The translations under genes and the position numbers were made by a program. 64,000 nt of DNA from assembly GCF_900626285.1 (NCBI RefSeq), contig NZ_LR131147.1, positions 2,121,367 to 2,185,366 of the forward strand, in the 5' to 3' direction. This document shows positions 60,544 to 64,000 of this stretch, one piece after another. The notes beneath the pieces are model-generated. The model made no database searches. It was not told where the DNA came from and saw nothing but the letters and a program-made list of their open reading frames with translations. The DNA comes from Intestinimonas massiliensis (ex Afouda et al. 2020). Its GTDB lineage: Bacteria; Bacillota; Clostridia; Oscillospirales; Oscillospiraceae. Position 1 is the first letter of the stretch. Each line of letters starts with the position of its first letter.

Positions 60544-61740
60544 ATGAACTGTGTTGGCATTGATGTTTCCAAAGGGAAAAGCATGATCGCCGTCATGCGG
60601 CCCTTCGGAGAAGTGGTGGTTTCACCCTTTGAAGTGCGCCACACCGCCAGTGAACTGAGCAAGCTGGCAGGGTTGCTCAAAAGCCTGGACGGTGAGACCC
60701 GTGTGGTGATGGAATCCACGGGTAATTACCACGCGCCGGTGGCCTGGCTGCTCCACGACGCGGGGCTTTATGTCTCCGTAGTCAATGCAATGCTGGTGCA
60801 TGACTACGGGAACAACAGTTTAAGACGTGGCAAGACCGACAAGAAGGATGCCGTGAAGCTGGCCAACTACGGCCTTGACCACTGGCTCACACTGCCGAGA
60901 TATGTCCCGGAAGAGGACACCCGGCTCATGCTGAAGACCTGCTACCGGCAGTACCAGCAGTATTCCAAAGTACAGACCATGCTGAAGAATAACTTAATCT
61001 CCCTGCTGGACACTACTTTTCCAGATGCAAACCGCCTGTTTACCAGTCCGCCCCGCACCGATGGCAGTGAGAAATGGGTAGACTTTGTGGCTGCTTTTTG
61101 GCATTGCGAGTGCGTCTGTGGCCTGTCTGAGAAGGCCTTTGCCGCCAAGTACCAGAAGTGGTGCAGAAAGCACGGCTACCATTTCAGCGAAGATAAGGCG
61201 CTGGACATTTATGCCTCCGCCTGTGGACATTTCGGAGTTATGCCGAAAACGGATACAGCAAAACTTTTGGTAGAACAGGCCATTTTCCAACTCCGGGCAA
61301 CTTCTGCCGCATTAGCTGCTCTCAAGCAGGAGATGCAGTCCCTGGCGGCTTCTCTGCCGGAGTATCCTGTGGTGATGGAGATGTTTGGTGTTGGTCCAAC
61401 CCTCGGACCTCAACTCATGGCTGAAATCGGCGATGTGCGCCGATTCCACTCCAAGAAGGCTTTGGTCGCCTTTGCGGGCATTGACGCCCCACCTTACCAA
61501 TCCGGACAAATGGATGTCCGTAGCCGCAGCATCTCCAAGCGTGGTTCCGCTGCTTTACGCCGGACATTATTCCTTGTGATGGGCGTTTATCTGCAAAGCG
61601 CCCCTATGGGCGAACCTGTATACCAATTCATGGACAAAAAACGTTCCGAGGGAAAGCCTTACCGGGTCTACATGATGGCGTCTGCTAACAAGTTCCTGCG
61701 TATTTATTACGCCTCGGTAACTGCTTACGGGAACGCATAT
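60271..61740 (+). mobile_element. IS110-family insertion sequence, copy 1 (3' end lost)
   Basis: The left end is fixed by comparison with the second copy: ATTACAATAAATTTGG at 60271, preceded by CT. A 273-bp noncoding left part is followed by a DEDD/serine IS110 transposase. There are no clear terminal inverted repeats, as expected for IS110. The right end is uncertain: transposase homology fades near 61,710-61,745 and the frame runs on into remnants of other genes, so the element's 3' end appears deleted. Confidence 0.82.
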
Positions 61741-62250
61741 CCCCGCCCCTGGGCGGTGAACAGCAGCCCCAGAATGCCGCCTACCAGGCCGAAGACCACC
61801 GGCGGGGCAAAAAGGCACGGATCACCAGACAGAAAAAGAGCTGCATCGCGGAGGCCGAGCCTGTGCCAACAGGGATACCATGGCGGGATCCCGTACCTGG
61901 ATGTTCCCCAGGCGGTTCCCGGTACCCAGAATGGCGGGGAAAATGGGCAGCACCGGAAAGGCCAGTCACACGGTGCTTTGCAGGACGGGCATCCTGGTTG
62001 GCTGCGAGAATACCCTCATGGTCCACATCCGCCGCCTGCGGGAGAAGGAGGAGGCGGATCCCTCCCGTCCGCAGTTTCTGCTGACGGGGCGGGGCTGGGC
62101 TATCGGCTCCGGCGGGAGGGTACCGCGGCGGGAAGGCTGCCGTCCTTGGGCAGCACGCAGGACTGGATGATGTCGGCAATCATCTCTACCTCATCCGCGC
62201 AGTCCTGCCGCAGCCACTCCTTAACGATGGCGGCAATGCCCTCCACATAG
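60544..62250 (+). CDS. IS110-family transposase with foreign read-through tail
   Basis: The start at 60544 follows GGAGG. Residues 1 to ~395 are a complete-looking IS110 recombinase: RuvC-like acidic residues in CVGIDVSKGK (~5), ESTGNYHAPVAW (~60) and GKTDKKDAVKLANYG (~100), and the C-terminal Transposase_20 domain with VGPTLGPQLMAEIGDVRRF and the serine in SKRGSAALRR (~335). After ANKFLRIYYASV (~390) similarity ends, and ~170 further residues are translated from the decayed genes beyond. It lacks its normal stop, so activity is doubtful. Confidence 0.82.
   Translation: MNCVGIDVSKGKSMIAVMRPFGEVVVSPFEVRHTASELSKLAGLLKSLDGETRVVMESTGNYHAPVAWLLHDAGLYVSVVNAMLVHDYGNNSLRRGKTDKKDAVKLANYGLDHWLTLPRYVPEEDTRLMLKTCYRQYQQYSKVQTMLKNNLISLLDTTFPDANRLFTSPPRTDGSEKWVDFVAAFWHCECVCGLSEKAFAAKYQKWCRKHGYHFSEDKALDIYASACGHFGVMPKTDTAKLLVEQAIFQLRATSAALAALKQEMQSLAASLPEYPVVMEMFGVGPTLGPQLMAEIGDVRRFHSKKALVAFAGIDAPPYQSGQMDVRSRSISKRGSAALRRTLFLVMGVYLQSAPMGEPVYQFMDKKRSEGKPYRVYMMASANKFLRIYYASVTAYGNAYPRPWAVNSSPRMPPTRPKTTGGAKRHGSPDRKRAASRRPSLCQQGYHGGIPYLDVPQAVPGTQNGGENGQHRKGQSHGALQDGHPGWLREYPHGPHPPPAGEGGGGSLPSAVSADGAGLGYRLRREGTAAGRLPSLGSTQDWMMSAIISTSSAQSCRSHSLTMAAMPST
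61741..61985 (-). pseudogene. Remnant of a membrane protein, possibly FtsX-like ABC permease
   Basis: On the minus strand three frames in turn give membrane-like pieces: LAFPVLPIFPAILGTGNRLG, then AMQLFFCLVIRAFL, then PPVVFGLVGGILGLLFTAQG. The pieces join only with two frameshifts. They resemble an antibiotic-type ABC permease, but family assignment is weak. Confidence 0.4.
61985..62135 (+). pseudogene. Remnant of an OmpR-type response regulator C-terminus
   Basis: One frame reads CENTLMVHIRRLREKEEADP and SRPQFLLT; after a frameshift the next frame gives GLGYRLRREG. This is the winged-helix recognition helix and C-terminal hairpin of OmpR/PhoB regulators (ENTLxVHIRRLREKIExDP...TVRGxGYRL). 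There is no receiver domain upstream, so it is a broken fragment. Confidence 0.65.
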
Positions 62251-62723
62251 TAGGCGATATAATAGGGACGGTGGGAGGCTGGGATCTCGAACCGCTCCAG
62301 GACGGGGCCGATGATGCGCTGCTTCAGGTCCCCGTACCGGGCATAGGCCTGCATGCTGCCTGGGTTCCGGAATGCCGCACGGTAGATCTTTTTGTTGTCC
62401 TTGATAAAGCGGAGATAGGGGAGAAGATACTCCCGGGTGACCAGAACCAGCTTTTCCCGCTCCCGGCTGCCCATATTGCCCAGAATCTCTTCTTCCTGCT
62501 GGGGGAAATAGGAGAGAAAGCGCTGGTTGATCATCTCCAGGGTCTCATTCACCAGGTCGGCGATGGTCTCGTAGTGCAGGTAGAAGGTGGACCGGTTTAC
62601 GCCGGCCCGGTGACAGATCTCCTTCACCGTAATATATTCCAGATCCTTCTCCTCCAGCAGCGCGATAAGCGCCTCGTTCATCCGCAGGGCGGTATTGAAG
62701 TATTTGCTTTCGGACTTGTTCAT
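62100..62723 (-). CDS. TetR family transcriptional regulator
   Basis: 207 residues, start at 62723 after GAGGAGG. N-terminal HTH (LEEKDLEYITVKEICHRAGV, then NRSTFYLHYETIADLVNE, ~23-62) and a TetR_C-type ligand domain of about 120 residues ending near QSCVLPKDG. The final residues (SLPAAVPSRRSR) overlap the response-regulator remnant on the other strand, so the natural C-terminus may have been altered. Likely controls the small membrane protein gene upstream on the same strand or a lost neighbour. Confidence 0.88.
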   Translation of the reverse strand: MNKSESKYFNTALRMNEALIALLEEKDLEYITVKEICHRAGVNRSTFYLHYETIADLVNETLEMINQRFLSYFPQQEEEILGNMGSREREKLVLVTREYLLPYLRFIKDNKKIYRAAFRNPGSMQAYARYGDLKQRIIGPVLERFEIPASHRPYYIAYYVEGIAAIVKEWLRQDCADEVEMIADIIQSCVLPKDGSLPAAVPSRRSR

Positions 62724-62741
62724 CTGCCGCCCTCCTCGTGT

Positions 62742-63101
62742 TTATTCTGCCGATTCGCTGATCTCCCGGGCCAGCTGCATGATCTCAAAGGCGTACTTTT
62801 CCTTGCCGGTCCGGAGAAGCTTTTTGTAGATGGGGTAGTTCAGGCCCACTCCGACAATGCCCAGGATGCCCAGAAGGATCCCGGCACCCGTCATCAGCAT
62901 GCCGCCTTCTCCGATCACCTGCATGGAGAGGCACATCCCCAGGCCGAGGATCAGAGCCGCCCCAATGCCGAAACCATAGGCGAAAACTGTGGCCGGGCGC
63001 TTCGCTTTCCAGTCCAGCTTTCGCAGGGCGACCACCTTGGAGGTATCCTTGGGGGCATATTCGTTGGCAACGGCTTCCGCAAAAATTTTATCTGTGTTCA
63101 T
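62742..63101 (-). CDS. Small two-TM membrane protein, unknown function
   Basis: 119 residues. A soluble N-terminus (MNTDKIFAEAVANEYAPKDT) is followed by two membrane helices (~40-60, ~68-88) and a short C-terminal helix ending MQLAREISESAE. I recall this as a widespread small family in Clostridia, often beside TetR genes, sometimes annotated without good reason as dihydropteridine reductase. 18 bases upstream of tetR on the same strand, so co-transcribed. Confidence 0.75.
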   Translation of the reverse strand: MNTDKIFAEAVANEYAPKDTSKVVALRKLDWKAKRPATVFAYGFGIGAALILGLGMCLSMQVIGEGGMLMTGAGILLGILGIVGVGLNYPIYKKLLRTGKEKYAFEIMQLAREISESAE

Positions 63102-63214
63102 GGTACTATTCTCCTCTTATAATCATTGATTCTCTGCAGCTGCTGATATGATCATAGAGGATGTAAGGCCAAAAGAAAACGACACGGTTTGTGATTCGTG
63201 CTGAGTTCAAACTT

Positions 63215-63724
63215 TTATACTTTTTTCCTTGTCAGACAAACTCCGACGATTGCCGCAATCAGGACAATGGGTGCCAACCTGACAAACAGCCATTCAAACG
63301 CGTGGGAGACCGTGCCTGCGACGGCAATTTCCGGGTCACTGAAATCCCAACCCAGGTAAGGACTGTTGACGACCACTAAGGCCGCGGAAACTGCCACGAT
63401 AACCACGCATAATGAAATCAGCGACCAATGAAGGATTTTTCTTCTCAGTGCCTTCCTTCGTGCGAACTGCAAATTGATGATTTCCAGCTTTTCGGAGAGC
63501 ACTTTTACGGTATCTGCCTCCGATTCCATTACAGTCTCTCCCAGCAACGTGCTAACGGGCGTCTCAAGCGCTTCCGACAGGGAGATCAGCAGATCGGAAT
63601 CCGGGACTGACAATCCCTGCTCCCATTTTGAGATGGTTTGCCGCACCACATTCAGCTTTATGGCAAGCTCTTGTTGGGAAAGCCCCTTTGATTTTCTAAG
63701 CGCTTTTATGTTTTCGTTTAACAT
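63215..63724 (-). CDS. XRE family regulator with C-terminal membrane anchor
   Basis: 169 residues. An HTH_3 domain (LRKSKGLSQQELAIKLNVV, then RQTISKWEQGLSVPD, 9-42) is followed by two hydrophobic segments (~98-118, ~143-163), so it is a membrane-bound DNA-binding protein. Lower GC than the core genes suggests transfer. Its Shine-Dalgarno AGGAG (63738-63734) abuts the left end of the second IS110 copy, 9 bases from the ATG, exactly as at the permease gene. Confidence 0.85.
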   Translation of the reverse strand: MLNENIKALRKSKGLSQQELAIKLNVVRQTISKWEQGLSVPDSDLLISLSEALETPVSTLLGETVMESEADTVKVLSEKLEIINLQFARRKALRRKILHWSLISLCVVIVAVSAALVVVNSPYLGWDFSDPEIAVAGTVSHAFEWLFVRLAPIVLIAAIVGVCLTRKKV

Positions 63725-63738
63725 GTGGGCTCACTCCT

Positions 63739-64000
63739 ATTACAATAAATTTGGACAGGAAAGCCGGGCAGCCAGTCCGGCTTTCCCTCCATCTCGTGCC
63801 TAAGCTACAATAAGAGGAGCAACTGGCTGACCACTCACTCCTTGGGCTTGTAAGTCCGTACGAAAGACTGTCAGCCATCCTCTTGTTGTAGCGTTCGATT
63901 TCAGCAGGTTGAGCCACCGGATGCCGGGGAGTTCGCGTCACCCAATAGATTGAATCGGCAACGAGAAAAGATGGATTCCGGTTGCAGATTCTTTAGTATT
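63739..64000 (+). mobile_element. IS110-family insertion sequence, copy 2 (left end only, runs off window)
   Basis: Begins ATTACAATAAATTTGG and follows copy 1 base for base at a constant offset of 3468, with about 15-20 scattered substitutions, up to the last bases of the window. The transposase start should lie about 12 bases beyond the edge. The target-loop-like 9-mer is CTCACTCCT (63834-63842), identical to the flank 63730-63738. Confidence 0.88.

Noticed and set aside
61781..62179. A 132-codon minus-strand frame beside the IS110 element
   Set aside because: Pro/Arg-rich translation without a coherent fold; only short pieces of three frames together look like membrane protein, so I list a pseudogene instead.
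1..64000. tRNA or rRNA genes
   Set aside because: I looked in the intergenic gaps for cloverleaf-like segments and TTCGAAT/CCA ends and found none I could support.

Overview
The window looks like chromosome from a high-GC, anaerobic member of the Clostridia, most likely the Oscillospiraceae (Flavonifractor/Intestinimonas-like). Supporting signs are a pyruvate:ferredoxin oxidoreductase, DnaD/DnaI-type helicase loading genes, a T-box-controlled ileS, GdpP, SepF-DivIVA, a YtaF-like protein, HemZ, and strong AGGAGG ribosome binding sites with GC-rich third positions. This placement is inferred from gene content; no rRNA gene is present.

Layout. 1-8.5 kb: a partial exported protein, a dnaD-dnaI-like pair, an ABC-F ATPase with one dead composite ATP site, a MATE exporter, and a membrane protein with metG. 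8.6-16.4 kb: an antiporter, tatD with its linked radical SAM gene, MATE plus an HD-domain gene, a YtaF-like protein, PepD, a 41-residue protein and a cell wall amidase. 16.5-24.9 kb: one minus-strand cluster, gdpP-rplI-dnaB-tilS-hpt-ftsH-macro. 25-38.6 kb: minus-strand miaB-mutS-CPBP-mutL-hfq-HlyD-yggS-sepF-divIVA, then ileS behind its own T-box. 38.7-44.2 kb: a plus-strand run holding an alanine-racemase-like protein that lacks its catalytic residues, then dtd, an MBL hydrolase, hemZ, a uridine-kinase-like gene and mrp. 44.4-54 kb: azlCD, a lipid kinase, mnmG-mnmA, a lipoprotein, and cinA-thiI-comM. 54.1-58.8 kb: nifJ, preceded by a strongly structured leader and followed by three tandem 259-bp units that each repeat the nifJ tail and terminator. 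58.9-64 kb: an accessory zone with an amino acid permease, an IS110-family element, gene remnants, a TetR regulator, a small membrane protein, an XRE regulator, and the left end of a second copy of the same IS110 element.

Translation and tRNA quality genes are unusually dense here (metG, ileS, tilS, miaB, mnmG, mnmA, thiI, dtd). They are interleaved with DNA replication and repair genes (dnaB, mutS, mutL) and cell division genes (sepF, divIVA).

The most interesting signal is in the two IS110 left ends. Each has about 270 bases of noncoding DNA before the transposase, with conserved long-range stems and one clear compensatory base-pair change between copies. In each copy a 9-base stretch inside the target-loop-like region is identical to the 9 bases just outside that copy's own left end. 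The one base that differs between the two flanks differs the same way in the two internal loops. This is what a bridge RNA with a left target guide would produce. In both cases the matched site is the Shine-Dalgarno region of the divergent gene.
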